In this document: piece by piece, positions 7,142-14,448 of the stretch | Layout: every line of letters starts with the position of its first letter | Numbering within the stretch: the stretch's first letter is position 1 | DNA from: an uncultured bacterium | GTDB lineage: Bacteria; Planctomycetota; UBA1135; GCA-002686595 | Assembly: GCA_902826945.1 (NCBI GenBank) | Contig: CADEGS010000033.1 | Span: 1 to 27,607, forward strand | Direction of reading: 5' to 3' | Length of the DNA stretch: 27,607 nucleotides | Translations under genes and position numbers: made by a program | Notes under the pieces: model-generated | Told to the model about the DNA's origin: nothing | The model's input: only the letters and a program-made list of their open reading frames with translations | Database searches by the model: none

Positions 7142-8608
7142 TCAGCCGGGCAGCAGGAGCTCGAAGCGCGCGCCGCCGAGCGGGCCGCGCCCGGCCGCGA
7201 TCGAGCCGCCGTGCGCCTCGATCGTCTTGCGCGCGAGCGCCAGCCCGAGCCCCGTGCCGTTCGCCTTGGTCGTGACGAAGGGCCGGAAGAGGCGCGCCTC
7301 GACGTCCTCGGGGATGCCCGGGCCGTCGTCGTCCACCAGCACGCGCACCCCGCCCGCGCGCGCCTCGAAGGAGAGGCGCAGGCGACCCGAGCGGCGCGGC
7401 GCCATGGCCTCGATCGCGTTCCTCGCCAGGTTGACGAGCACGTCCTCGAGCCGGCCTCCGTCGGCGTGGAACGCCGGGCAGCCGGGCGCGACCGAGAGCT
7501 CGAAGGTCACGTTCGCCTCGCGTGCCAGCGGCGCCATCTGCTGCTCGAGCGAGCGCCCCAGCGCCCCGGGGTCGCACGGCGCGAGCTCGAGCTCGAGCGG
7601 CCGCGTCAGCGAGAGCGTGCGCCGCATCAGCTTCTCGAGCTTCTGCATGCGCTCGACCAGGTCCGCCAGCACGGCGCCTTCGTCCTCGCCGAGCTGCTTG
7701 GCCACCGCGCGCAGCGCGAGGTTGATGGCGGTGATCGGGTTCTTGATCTCGTGCACGAGCAGCGACGCGGACTCCCCGATCTGCGCGAAGGCCTGCATCA
7801 TGGCCAGCTCGCGGCGCTGCGCGGCCTGCAGCTCGGTGATGTCGCGTCCCTCGGCGATGACGAGCGCCACGCGCCCCTCGTCGTCACGCATCGGCTTGAG
7901 CGAGAGGTCGAGCAGCAGCTCCTGGTCCACGCGCCCGCGGAAGCGGATCTGGAAGCGCTCGAAGTGCCCCAGGGCGGCGCGCTCGACGGCCTGGCGCACG
8001 CGCGCGGACGACTCGGGGTCGGGCCAGCAGCGCATGTCCCAGAAGCGCCGTCCGACCAGCGTCTCGCGCCGCGAGCGCGAGGCGTCGAGCACGGCGCGGT
8101 TGACCTCCAGCGTGCGCCCGTCCGGCTGCAGCAAGCCGACGAACTGGTACTCGCCGTCCACGATGGCGCGGAAGCGGCGCTCGCTCTCGGCCAGCGCGCG
8201 CTCGGCGGCCTTGCGCTCGGTCACGTCGCGGAAGCTGCCGCAATAGAAGGGCGCGCCGTCCCCGGCGGGCTCGACGCGCGAGACGGACAGCTCGATCTCG
8301 ATCTCGCGGCCGTCCTTGCGGCGCGCCGGGAACTCGCGCAGCCGGCCCAGGATGGCGGTCTGGCCCGTCTCGCGGTAGCGCGCCAGGTAGCCGTCGTGGA
8401 GCGAGCGGTGCGGCTCGCCCATCAGGACGGTCACGTTCTGGCCGACGAGCTCCTCGGGGCCGTAGCCGAAGACGCGCAGGCAGGACTCGTTGGCCGCCAG
8501 GATCGTCCCGTGGGCGTCGATGGCGACCACCGGGTCGAGCATGGCGGACAGCATGGCGCGGGCGTGCACCTGCTCCATCGAGCCGCTCGAGGTCGCCTTG
8601 CGGGACAC
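7142..8608 (-). CDS. FixL-like PAS-PAS sensor histidine kinase
   Basis: A 488-residue soluble sensor kinase with no membrane segment. PAS1 is about 15-130, PAS2 about 143-260, HisKA has the phosphorylated H286 in LLVHEIKNP, and the ATPase domain shows N-box N393/N397, DDGPGIP (about 427-433) and GTGLGLAL (451-458). PAS1 matches the FixL heme PAS: H71 in SLHDGYLARY lines up with the proximal heme histidine, R77 and R91 with the conserved FixL arginines, while the FixL position-214 histidine is alanine (A85). It may therefore sense oxygen through heme and control the cbb3 genes downstream. No receiver domain and no response regulator gene is in the window. GTG at 8608 is taken as start; ATG at 8578 is an alternative. 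Confidence 0.88.
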   Translation of the reverse strand: MSRKATSSGSMEQVHARAMLSAMLDPVVAIDAHGTILAANESCLRVFGYGPEELVGQNVTVLMGEPHRSLHDGYLARYRETGQTAILGRLREFPARRKDGREIEIELSVSRVEPAGDGAPFYCGSFRDVTERKAAERALAESERRFRAIVDGEYQFVGLLQPDGRTLEVNRAVLDASRSRRETLVGRRFWDMRCWPDPESSARVRQAVERAALGHFERFQIRFRGRVDQELLLDLSLKPMRDDEGRVALVIAEGRDITELQAAQRRELAMMQAFAQIGESASLLVHEIKNPITAINLALRAVAKQLGEDEGAVLADLVERMQKLEKLMRRTLSLTRPLELELAPCDPGALGRSLEQQMAPLAREANVTFELSVAPGCPAFHADGGRLEDVLVNLARNAIEAMAPRRSGRLRLSFEARAGGVRVLVDDDGPGIPEDVEARLFRPFVTTKANGTGLGLALARKTIEAHGGSIAAGRGPLGGARFELLLPG

Positions 8609-8616
8609 GGCGCCCG

Positions 8617-8622
8617 ATCATA
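8617..8622 (-). promoter_or_regulatory. Possible -10 element of the kinase gene
   Basis: TATGAT on the minus strand lies eight bases before the GTG at 8608, in an otherwise GC-only stretch. Transcription would then begin at or next to the start codon, giving a leaderless or nearly leaderless mRNA. No convincing -35 is seen. The divergent region 8609-8723 also holds the GC palindromes 8627-8638 and 8702-8711. Confidence 0.3.
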
Positions 8623-8723
8623 GCGCGGCCCCGGGGCCGGGCGATCCCGCGCCGCTGGCTCCTCCGCTCGTCCACCTCGGCGTACGAACAGCGGCGAGGG
8701 TCCCTCGAGGGCCGCGAGGCGGC

Positions 8724-9584
8724 ATGATGGTCTCTCGCATGGAAAGCGAATCGCGCACCGGCCGGATCGCCGCGCGCACGGCGGCCTCGATCCTCACGCC
8801 CGAGCCCGTGTGCGTGGAGGCGGAGGAGAGCCTCGACCGCGCGATGGAGCTGATGGAGGCGCACGCGATCCGCCACCTGGTCGTCGTGCAGGGCGGACGC
8901 GTCGCGGGCCTGCTCGGCGACCGCGAGGTGCTCGGCGCGACGGGCTGGCTGCCGCTGCGCGTGCACGAGAGCCGCGGGCCGAGCCCGACCCGCGGTCACC
9001 CGAACCGCGTGGCCGACGCGATGCGCGCGCCGGCGGCGACGATCGAGCCCTCGCTCGACCTGCGCTCGACGATCCGGCGCTTGCTCGACGAGGGCGTCGA
9101 CTGCCTGCCCGTGCTCGAGGGCGGCCGCCTCGTGGGGATCGTGACCGAGACCGACCTCCTGCGCGCGTGCCTCGAGGCCGCTTCCGCTCCCGGCGCGGAC
9201 CCGCCGGTGGAGGAGCTGATGGCGCGCGACCCGCTGAGCGTGCACTGGTACACGACGATCGACGAGGCGGTGCGGCTCTGCCACCGCCACGGGATCCGCC
9301 ACCTGCCGGTGCTCGAGGCGGGGCTCCTGGTCGGCATGCTCTCCGACCGCGACCTGCGCCGCGCCCACGGCCAGGGACGTCCCGGCGCCTCGCCCGTCGA
9401 GGAGGTCTTCACGCGCAAGGCGATCGCCGCCGCGCCCTCGATGCGCGCCTCGGAGGCGACGCGGCTCCTGCTCGAGAATCGCATCGGCGCGCTGCCGGTC
9501 GCCGAGCGCGGCGAGGTGCGCGGCATCGTCACCAGCACCGACCTCCTGGAGCACGGGCTGACGCTGCTCGCGCCGGCGCCGTAG
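8724..9584 (+). CDS. Protein of four CBS domains (two Bateman modules)
   Basis: A 286-residue cytosolic protein made almost only of CBS repeats at about 20-72, 95-148, 161-213 and 224-276. Each shows the typical pattern of (L/R)xLPV or HLPVL, a turn, GxxxGIVT or VGMLS, then S/T-D-x-DLL/R. Paired CBS domains bind adenine nucleotides and report energy state; no effector domain is attached, so it would work as a stand-alone sensor or partner. ATG at 8724 with a possible second ATG at 8727; GAGG lies at 8716-8719. It is divergent from the kinase gene and convergent with the UspA gene. Stand-alone CBS proteins, Usp proteins and ferritins near cbb3 oxidase genes suggest a shared low-oxygen or energy-stress response. 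Confidence 0.88.
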   Translation: MMVSRMESESRTGRIAARTAASILTPEPVCVEAEESLDRAMELMEAHAIRHLVVVQGGRVAGLLGDREVLGATGWLPLRVHESRGPSPTRGHPNRVADAMRAPAATIEPSLDLRSTIRRLLDEGVDCLPVLEGGRLVGIVTETDLLRACLEAASAPGADPPVEELMARDPLSVHWYTTIDEAVRLCHRHGIRHLPVLEAGLLVGMLSDRDLRRAHGQGRPGASPVEEVFTRKAIAAAPSMRASEATRLLLENRIGALPVAERGEVRGIVTSTDLLEHGLTLLAPAP

Positions 9585-9593
9585 CGCCGCGGC

Positions 9594-9614
9594 GCGACCC
9601 CGGCGTCGGGTCGC
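9594..9614. terminator. Hairpin between convergent CBS and UspA genes
   Basis: GCGACCC (9594-9600) and GGGTCGC (9608-9614) form a 7-bp stem with a 7-base loop in the 70-bp gap between two convergent stops. It has no T-run, so it would be a GC-type, possibly two-way terminator at best. Confidence 0.4.
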
Positions 9615-9654
9615 AGAGGCCGCGTGCGCCGGCGATCAAGCCCGCGTGCGCGGC

Positions 9655-10098
9655 TCAGCCGGGCCGATGGAAGCTCAGGACCGGGATCGGGCTCGTGCGC
9701 AGCACGGCCTCGGCCACGCTGCCGAGCGCCAGGCGGCGGAAACCCGTGCGGCCGTGCGTCGAGAGGGCGATCAGGTCCACGCCGTGGCGCTGCGCGTAGT
9801 CCACCACGCCCTTGGCGGGCGACTCGGCGCTGACGACCGCGGTCTCGACCTCGAGGCCCCGGATCGTCTGGCACTGCTCGGCGAGCTTGGCGCGCACGTC
9901 GGCCATCTCGCCCTCCAGGTCGGGCATCGAGACCATCGGGGCCAGCGGCGCTCCGTGCGGGATCGCGCGCAGATCGGGCACGACGTTGAGCACCGTCACG
10001 CGCGCCTTCCAGAGGCGTGCCAGCTCCAGCACGGGCTCGAAGGCGCGCAGGGCCTCCTCCGAGAGGTCGGTCGTCAGCAGGACGTGCGCGATCTTCAT
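9655..10098 (-). CDS. Universal stress protein, UspA family
   Basis: A 147-residue single Usp domain. It starts MKIAHVLLTTDLSEEA, the usual first strand and ATP-contacting aspartate, and ends with STHGRTGFRRLALGSVAEAV, the G-x2-G-x9-G-S ATP-binding motif, followed by PIPVLSF. It is therefore expected to bind ATP. ATG at 10098 is fixed by a strong Shine-Dalgarno (GAGGAGGA, seven bases upstream); an in-frame ATG at 10125 has no such site. It lies 84 bp after the ferritin-like gene on the same strand and may be co-transcribed with it. Confidence 0.93.
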   Translation of the reverse strand: MKIAHVLLTTDLSEEALRAFEPVLELARLWKARVTVLNVVPDLRAIPHGAPLAPMVSMPDLEGEMADVRAKLAEQCQTIRGLEVETAVVSAESPAKGVVDYAQRHGVDLIALSTHGRTGFRRLALGSVAEAVLRTSPIPVLSFHRPG

Positions 10099-10105
10099 GC
10101 TCGAA

Positions 10106-10113
10106 TCCTCCTC
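10106..10113 (-). promoter_or_regulatory. Strong Shine-Dalgarno of the UspA gene
   Basis: GAGGAGGA on the minus strand, seven bases before ATG 10098. It is among the strongest ribosome sites in the window and decides the start over the in-frame ATG at 10125. Confidence 0.8.
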
Positions 10114-10166
10114 GCTCTCCGGCATCCGCGCTCTACGCTCGACGGCGCAGTCGGCGCGCTCCGGGG

Positions 10167-10182
10167 GGGGCAGGCCTGCCCC
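10167..10182. repeat. 16-bp perfect palindrome directly after the ferritin-like gene
   Basis: GGGGCAGGCCTGCCCC reads the same on both strands and abuts the stop codon of the ferritin-like gene (10183). It could be a protein-binding site for expression of the UspA gene or a processing hairpin; with no loop and no T-run it is a poor intrinsic terminator. Confidence 0.45.
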
Positions 10183-10743
10183 TCAGTCCATCCTGGCCAG
10201 CATGCTGGCCAGGTCGTCGGCGTGCTCCTCCTCCATGGCGAGGATGCCCTCGAGCATGCGCCGCGTGGTCGAATCGCCATCGCCGATGTAGCGGATCATC
10301 TCGGCGTAGGACTCGATCGCGATGCGCTCGGCGACCAGGTCCTCCTTGATCATCTCCACCAGCGTCTCGCCCTCCACGTACTCGGCGTGGCTGCGCGAGG
10401 ACAGGCCGTCGGGCGAGAAGTTCGGCGAGCCGCCGAGCTGCACGATGCGCGCCGCGATCTGGTCGGCGTGCTGCTGCTCCTCGTTCGCGTGCTGCAGGAA
10501 CTCGGCCGCCACCGGCTCGGCCTGCAGGCCGTCGGCCATGAAGTAGTGCCGCTTGTAGCGCAGGACGCAGACGATCTCGGTCGCCAGCGCCTCGTTGAGC
10601 AGCTTCAGCACCGTCGGCAGGTCGCTCTGGTAGGCCTCCGTGATGGCCCCGCGCTCGATGTGCTTGCGCGCCCGCGCGCGCAGGGCCTTGATGTCGGACA
10701 GGAAGGGCTTGTCGCGCTTCTCGCTCTTGCTCTTGTCGCTCAT
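10183..10743 (-). CDS. Bacterioferritin-like diiron four-helix protein
   Basis: A 186-residue ferritin-like protein. A charged N-terminal tail of about 40 residues (SDKSKSEKRDKP...) precedes the four-helix bundle. Diiron ligands can be read as E56 (ALATEIVCVLRY), E89/H92 (NEEQQH), E139 region (EDLVAERIAIESY), and E171/H174 (MEEEH), with the E-to-ExxH spacing of 33 in the first half matching bacterioferritin. It should oxidise and store iron or protect against peroxide. I see no heme-binding methionine at the Bfr position with certainty. GAGG lies shortly upstream of the ATG at 10743. It precedes the UspA gene on the same strand; a Dps-like or rubrerythrin-like role cannot be excluded. Confidence 0.85.
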   Translation of the reverse strand: MSDKSKSEKRDKPFLSDIKALRARARKHIERGAITEAYQSDLPTVLKLLNEALATEIVCVLRYKRHYFMADGLQAEPVAAEFLQHANEEQQHADQIAARIVQLGGSPNFSPDGLSSRSHAEYVEGETLVEMIKEDLVAERIAIESYAEMIRYIGDGDSTTRRMLEGILAMEEEHADDLASMLARMD

Positions 10744-10806
10744 GGCAGCCTCGCAGGGGGGCGATGCATGTTCGGCTCCGCGCCCGCCGCGATCAACCCC
10801 CGTCGC

Positions 10807-11778
10807 TCAGGAGGGGCCACGCGGCGGAGGCGCGGCGAAGGGCCCCGCGAACGCCGAGGCCCCGACCACGGACGCCGGCGCGCCCGTGTCGAGCTTGCCG
10901 AGGGACAGCGGCACGGTGCACTCGCAGTAGCCCGCGCTCGAGCAGCGATACGGCCGCTCGCGCTCGCGCAGGACGCGCTCCTTGAGCCCGCCGAGCAGCG
11001 CGAGCTCGGGAACGTGCGGGCAGCCCTCGACGCGTCCGTCGTTCCAGACGCGGAAGTAGCGCTGGCCGGCGGGACAGCTCACCTCGGGCAGGCCGCGGAA
11101 GAGCGCGCCGTAGTCCTGCTCGAGCACCGTCTCGACCATGTGCGCGTGCCGGCGAGCGACGTCGGCCAGGCGCTGCTCCTCGTCCGGCGTGTACGCGTGG
11201 TTCAGGTGGCGGATCAGCCACAGCCGCTTTCCCGTCGGAGCGAAGATCTCGCGCTCGTAGAAGGCCAGCGCCTCGTCCCACTCGTGGGCCAGCGCGGGAT
11301 CCATCACCGTGCCCACGAGCAGGAACCCGTGCGCGAGGTGCTCGAGGATCCAGCGCGCGTTCTGCGCCCAGCGCTCGCGCAGCCCGAAGCGCGAGAGCTC
11401 GTGCCAGTGCATGGCGACGTTGACGTGGATGATCTTCTCGAGCTTGGCCCGGTCGAGCTCGGGCAGCTCCTGGAGGATCGTCGCGTTGATGTCGAGGCCG
11501 ACCTCGACGTCGAGGTCGAGCAGTCGCTCGAGCAGCCGCTCGGAGGCCGGGTACCCCGAGAAGAAGTCCCCCTTGCCGGAGAACATGAAGAAGGCCTTCC
11601 GGCCGAAGTGCCGCCACAGGAACTCGAGGTCCTCGTAGGCGAGCGACCCCTCGTGGCGTCCCGCGGGCTCGACGATGCAGTAGCGGCAGTCGAGGTTGCA
11701 GCGGCCCGACGAGGAGACGAAGAAGATCACCTCGCAATCGGTGGCGACGGTGTGCAAGGGAAGGCGCTCCGGGGCCAC
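10807..11778 (-). CDS. Radical SAM protein with partial SPASM/Twitch C-terminus
   Basis: A 323-residue protein of the radical SAM superfamily. C27, C31 and C34 (GRCNLDCRYCIVEP) form the CxxxCxxC site for the cluster that cleaves S-adenosylmethionine. The C-terminus has C235 and C253 separated by 17 residues with a G-x4-C (G248) before the second, then C279, C285 and C287, which looks like a reduced SPASM/Twitch auxiliary-cluster region. The usual GGE motif after strand 2 is replaced by FMFSGKGDFFSG (about 65-76). Substrate unknown; SPASM relatives mature peptides or act as anSMEs, but no precursor peptide is obvious nearby. GTG at 11778; divergent from the B12-type radical SAM gene across an 86-bp gap. 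An Ala/Pro-rich tail follows residue 297. Confidence 0.82.
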   Translation of the reverse strand: MAPERLPLHTVATDCEVIFFVSSSGRCNLDCRYCIVEPAGRHEGSLAYEDLEFLWRHFGRKAFFMFSGKGDFFSGYPASERLLERLLDLDVEVGLDINATILQELPELDRAKLEKIIHVNVAMHWHELSRFGLRERWAQNARWILEHLAHGFLLVGTVMDPALAHEWDEALAFYEREIFAPTGKRLWLIRHLNHAYTPDEEQRLADVARRHAHMVETVLEQDYGALFRGLPEVSCPAGQRYFRVWNDGRVEGCPHVPELALLGGLKERVLRERERPYRCSSAGYCECTVPLSLGKLDTGAPASVVGASAFAGPFAAPPPRGPS

Positions 11779-11853
11779 GCTAGCACGCCGCGAGCCGATC
11801 CGGGGGGGCGGCGACCCTCCCCGCGCGGGGGAAAGCGGTCTAGGATCCGTGTC

Positions 11854-11867
11854 GGAGGCTTCCGCTG
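11854..11867 (+). promoter_or_regulatory. Shine-Dalgarno and CTG start of the B12-type radical SAM gene
   Basis: GGAGG at 11854-11858 stands six bases before a CTG at 11865 that opens the conserved N-terminus of the protein. The frame is closed by TAG at 11841, and no ATG, GTG or TTG lies between that stop and GTG 11931. TAGGAT at 11841-11846 could serve as a -10 box. Confidence 0.6.
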
Positions 11868-13565
11868 GACGTCACGCTCGCCTTCCCGCCCTCCCTCTGC
11901 CTGCCGAACCAGGTCTACCACGCGCTCCCCGTGCTGGCGGGCGCGCTGCGCGACGCCGGGCACCGCGCGCGCTGCGTGGACCTGAACCTCGCGGCGGCGG
12001 ACATGCTGCTCACCGACGAGCGCATGGAGCAGAATCTCGGGGTCGCCCTCGCGGCCCAGGGCGGGCGCGCGGGCGGAGCATCGCCGCTCGAGCGCGCCGA
12101 GCCGATGCTGCGCGCCGCCGAGGAGCACAAGCGCGTGCTGCGCGACCGCGCGCGCTTCTACGACCAGGCGCTCTTCAAGCGCGCCTTCTGGGGCACGGTC
12201 GACGCGCTCGCGTTCGCGTACCAGCTCGACGAGATCGTCTCGCCCTTCCGCGAGCGCTTCGCGCGCGAGGCGCAGCAGGCGGAGGCGAGCGAGCGCTGGA
12301 CGCCGCTGCGCGACCTGCGCGCGGCCCTGGTCGACCTCGTGCTGGAGGGCGAGCCGGCGCTGGTCGGCATCTCGCTCGCGTTCCCCGAGCAGGTGGTCGA
12401 GGCGCTGCGCCTGGCGCGCGCGCTGCGCGAGCGTCGCCCGGGGCTCGCGATCGCGCTCGGCGGGCCGCTGTTGAACGTCCACCCCCAGCGCTGGGTCGAG
12501 GACGGCTGGATCTTCCGCTACGTCGACTTCCTCGTGCACGGCGACGGCGCCGTCTCGATCGTCGAGCTGGTCGAGGCGCTCGAGGGGCGGAGCGATCTCG
12601 ACCGCGTGCGCAACCTCGTGCGGCTGCGCGCGGGCGCGGTCGTGCGCAACGACCCCGAGCCATGGCTCGAGCCGCTGGACGACCTGCCGCTGCCCGACTT
12701 CGGCGCGATCGACCTGGAGCGCTTCTTCACGCCGCTGCCGATCTACCCGCTGATGCTCTCGCGCGGCTGCTACTGGGGCCGCTGCACGTTCTGCAGCATC
12801 GGCTGGCGCGAGAACTACAGAATGCTCTCGAGCGAGAGCATCGAGCGCCACGCGCGCCAGCTCGCCGGGCTCGGCGCGCGCTACGTGCAGCTCCAGGACT
12901 CGAGCATCCCGCCGCGCGGCGCGCACCGCCTGGCGCAGGTCGTGGCGGAGCAGGGCCTGGGCCTGCACTGGGACGGCGGCTTCAAGTTCAGCCCGAACCT
13001 GCTCGACCAGGGCTACTGCCGCGACCTCTTCGCCGGCGGCTGCCGCTCGCTCAAGCTCGGCCTGGAGTCGATGGACCAGGGCGTGATCGACCTCATGGAC
13101 AAGGGCTTCCAGGTCGAGCGCGTGCCCGCGATGCTGCACAACCTGCGCGACGCGGGCATCTCGGCCGAGCTCCTGTGGTTCATCGGCTTCCCGACCGAGG
13201 AGCTCGCCGACGTGCTCGAGACGGTGCGCTTCCTGCACGGCCACCGCGACCTGTTCGGCCTGACGGCCTTCGTCGGCGACTACGCGCTGCACCCCGATAC
13301 CGAGGTCTTCGCTCGCCCGCGGGACTTCGGCGTCACCGTCACCGGCCAGGAGAACGGCTACTGCACGTACGTCGTCGAGCGCGGCCTGCAGCAGGCCGAG
13401 ACGCTCGAGCTCAAGCGCATCCTCTCCTCGCACAACAACCGCACGCTCGTGTGCAACGGCTCGCACCTGCCGCACCTGGTCGAGTCGGGCATCGACCTGC
13501 GCGGGCTGGCGCGGCCGCCGGTGCTGCCCGAGGAGCTCTTGCGGCACGCGACGCGCGGCGCGTGA
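11865..13565 (+). CDS. B12-binding-domain radical SAM protein, probable CTG start
   Basis: A 566-residue protein counted from CTG 11865. The N-terminus, DVTLAFPPSLCLPNQVYHAL followed by PVLAGALRDAGH and VDLNLAA, is the start of the Rossmann-like cobalamin-binding domain of class B radical SAM enzymes; the middle has ALVGISLAFPEQ and ALGGPLLN as in that domain. The radical SAM site is CYWGRCTFC (C302, C307, C310), with four residues between the first two cysteines where three is usual. A start at GTG 11931 would delete the first strand, so CTG is preferred. Substrate unknown; relatives methylate unreactive carbons or rearrange lipids and tetrapyrroles. The stop overlaps the ceramidase-like gene (GTGA), suggesting linked function. 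Confidence 0.85.
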   Translation: MDVTLAFPPSLCLPNQVYHALPVLAGALRDAGHRARCVDLNLAAADMLLTDERMEQNLGVALAAQGGRAGGASPLERAEPMLRAAEEHKRVLRDRARFYDQALFKRAFWGTVDALAFAYQLDEIVSPFRERFAREAQQAEASERWTPLRDLRAALVDLVLEGEPALVGISLAFPEQVVEALRLARALRERRPGLAIALGGPLLNVHPQRWVEDGWIFRYVDFLVHGDGAVSIVELVEALEGRSDLDRVRNLVRLRAGAVVRNDPEPWLEPLDDLPLPDFGAIDLERFFTPLPIYPLMLSRGCYWGRCTFCSIGWRENYRMLSSESIERHARQLAGLGARYVQLQDSSIPPRGAHRLAQVVAEQGLGLHWDGGFKFSPNLLDQGYCRDLFAGGCRSLKLGLESMDQGVIDLMDKGFQVERVPAMLHNLRDAGISAELLWFIGFPTEELADVLETVRFLHGHRDLFGLTAFVGDYALHPDTEVFARPRDFGVTVTGQENGYCTYVVERGLQQAETLELKRILSSHNNRTLVCNGSHLPHLVESGIDLRGLARPPVLPEELLRHATRGA

Positions 13566-14344
13566 CCCCGCGCACGCACCTCCCGGCAGGCGAGCCCACG
13601 CGCGCCGCCCGCGGGTCGCTCGCGCTGTGGCTGGCCGGCGCCGGGGTGCTGGCCCTGGTCGCCGCGCTCGTCGCGCACGGGCCGCTCGCTCAGGACCCCG
13701 CGTACGGCCGCTTCGCGGACACGACCTTCCTCGGCGTCCCGCACTTCTGGAACGTCGTCACGAACCTGCCCTTCCTCGTCGCGGGCGCGGCGGGCCTGCT
13801 CGTCCTGCGCCGGCGTCCGGCGGGCGTGCTCCCCGAGCTGCGCCCCGCCTACGGCGCCTTCTTCGCCGGCGGCGTCCTCGTCTGCTTCGGCTCGGCCTGG
13901 TACCACCTCGCGCCCTCGGACGGCGCGCTGGTCCAGGACCGCCTGCCGATGACCGTCGCGTTCATGGCCTTCCTCGCCATCGTGCTCGGCGAGCACGTCT
14001 CGCCCGCGCTCGCGCGCCGCGCGCTCTGGCCGCTGGTCGCGGCGGGCGTCGGCTCGGTCCTGTGGTGGACGCGCACCGACGACCTGCGCCCGTACGCGCT
14101 GGTGCAGTTCGGTCCGGCGCTCGTCGTGCCCGCGCTGCTCCTCGCGCGGCCCTCGCGCCTGGCGACGACCCGGCCCCTGTGGCTCGTCCTGGCGAGCTAC
14201 GCCGCCGCCAAGCTGCTGGAGCTCGGGGACCGCTGGCTGCACGAGGCGATCGGGGTGGCCGGGCATCCGCTGAAGCACCTCGCCGCGTCCGGATGCGTCT
14301 TCGCGATGGTCGCCGCGGCCCGCCGCGCGCCGCGCCCGAGCTGA
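13562..14344 (+). CDS. Alkaline-ceramidase/CREST-family membrane hydrolase
   Basis: A 260-residue integral membrane protein with about seven helices. Motifs match the bacterial alkaline phytoceramidase-like family: FADTTFLGVPHFWNVVTNLPF early, S111-x3-H115 in GSAWYHLAPSD, D126 in DRLPMTVAFM, and H235-x3-H239 in GHPLKHLAAS. S, H, D and HxxxH are the zinc-site residues of the CREST superfamily (alkaline ceramidase, PAQR, Per1), which cleave amide bonds of lipids. It may act on a sphingolipid or another N-acyl lipid; the bacterial substrate is not known to me. GTG at 13562 overlaps the stop of the B12-type radical SAM gene, so the two are translated together, which hints that the radical SAM enzyme also works on a lipid. 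Confidence 0.82.
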   Translation: MTPRTHLPAGEPTRAARGSLALWLAGAGVLALVAALVAHGPLAQDPAYGRFADTTFLGVPHFWNVVTNLPFLVAGAAGLLVLRRRPAGVLPELRPAYGAFFAGGVLVCFGSAWYHLAPSDGALVQDRLPMTVAFMAFLAIVLGEHVSPALARRALWPLVAAGVGSVLWWTRTDDLRPYALVQFGPALVVPALLLARPSRLATTRPLWLVLASYAAAKLLELGDRWLHEAIGVAGHPLKHLAASGCVFAMVAAARRAPRPS

Positions 14345-14367
14345 GCGCCGCGGTCGCCTCGCGGCGC
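14345..14367 (+). terminator. GC hairpin after the ceramidase-like gene
   Basis: GCGCCGCG (14345-14352) and CGCGGCGC (14360-14367) form a perfect 8-bp stem with a 7-base loop, starting at the first base after the TGA. No T-run follows. A plausible end of the radical SAM-ceramidase transcript before the next gene at 14449. Confidence 0.45.
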
Positions 14368-14448
14368 CGGAGGCCGGCAGGGAGCGGCGCGGAGGCTGCG
14401 CAGGACGACGGATCCAGTCGCGCGACCGGCGCAGCCGATGAGCCGAGC

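Noticed and set aside
5981..8623. 880-codon plus-strand frame opposite the cytochrome and kinase genes
   Set aside because: Composition is that of an antisense shadow and no motif is present; the minus-strand proteins have intact catalytic residues.
10744..10806. RiPP precursor peptide next to the SPASM-like radical SAM gene
   Set aside because: The 63-bp gap is too short and no small Cys- or Gly-rich frame with a ribosome site adjoins the gene; the secreted Cys protein at 18668 is too far away and has a Sec-type signal.
9624..11985. Plus-strand frames over the UspA, ferritin and radical SAM genes
   Set aside because: Antisense to three well-supported genes; no ribosome sites and no protein-like composition.
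11931..13565. GTG 11931 as start of the B12-type radical SAM protein
   Set aside because: It would remove the conserved first strand of the cobalamin domain and has no Shine-Dalgarno at proper distance, unlike CTG 11865.
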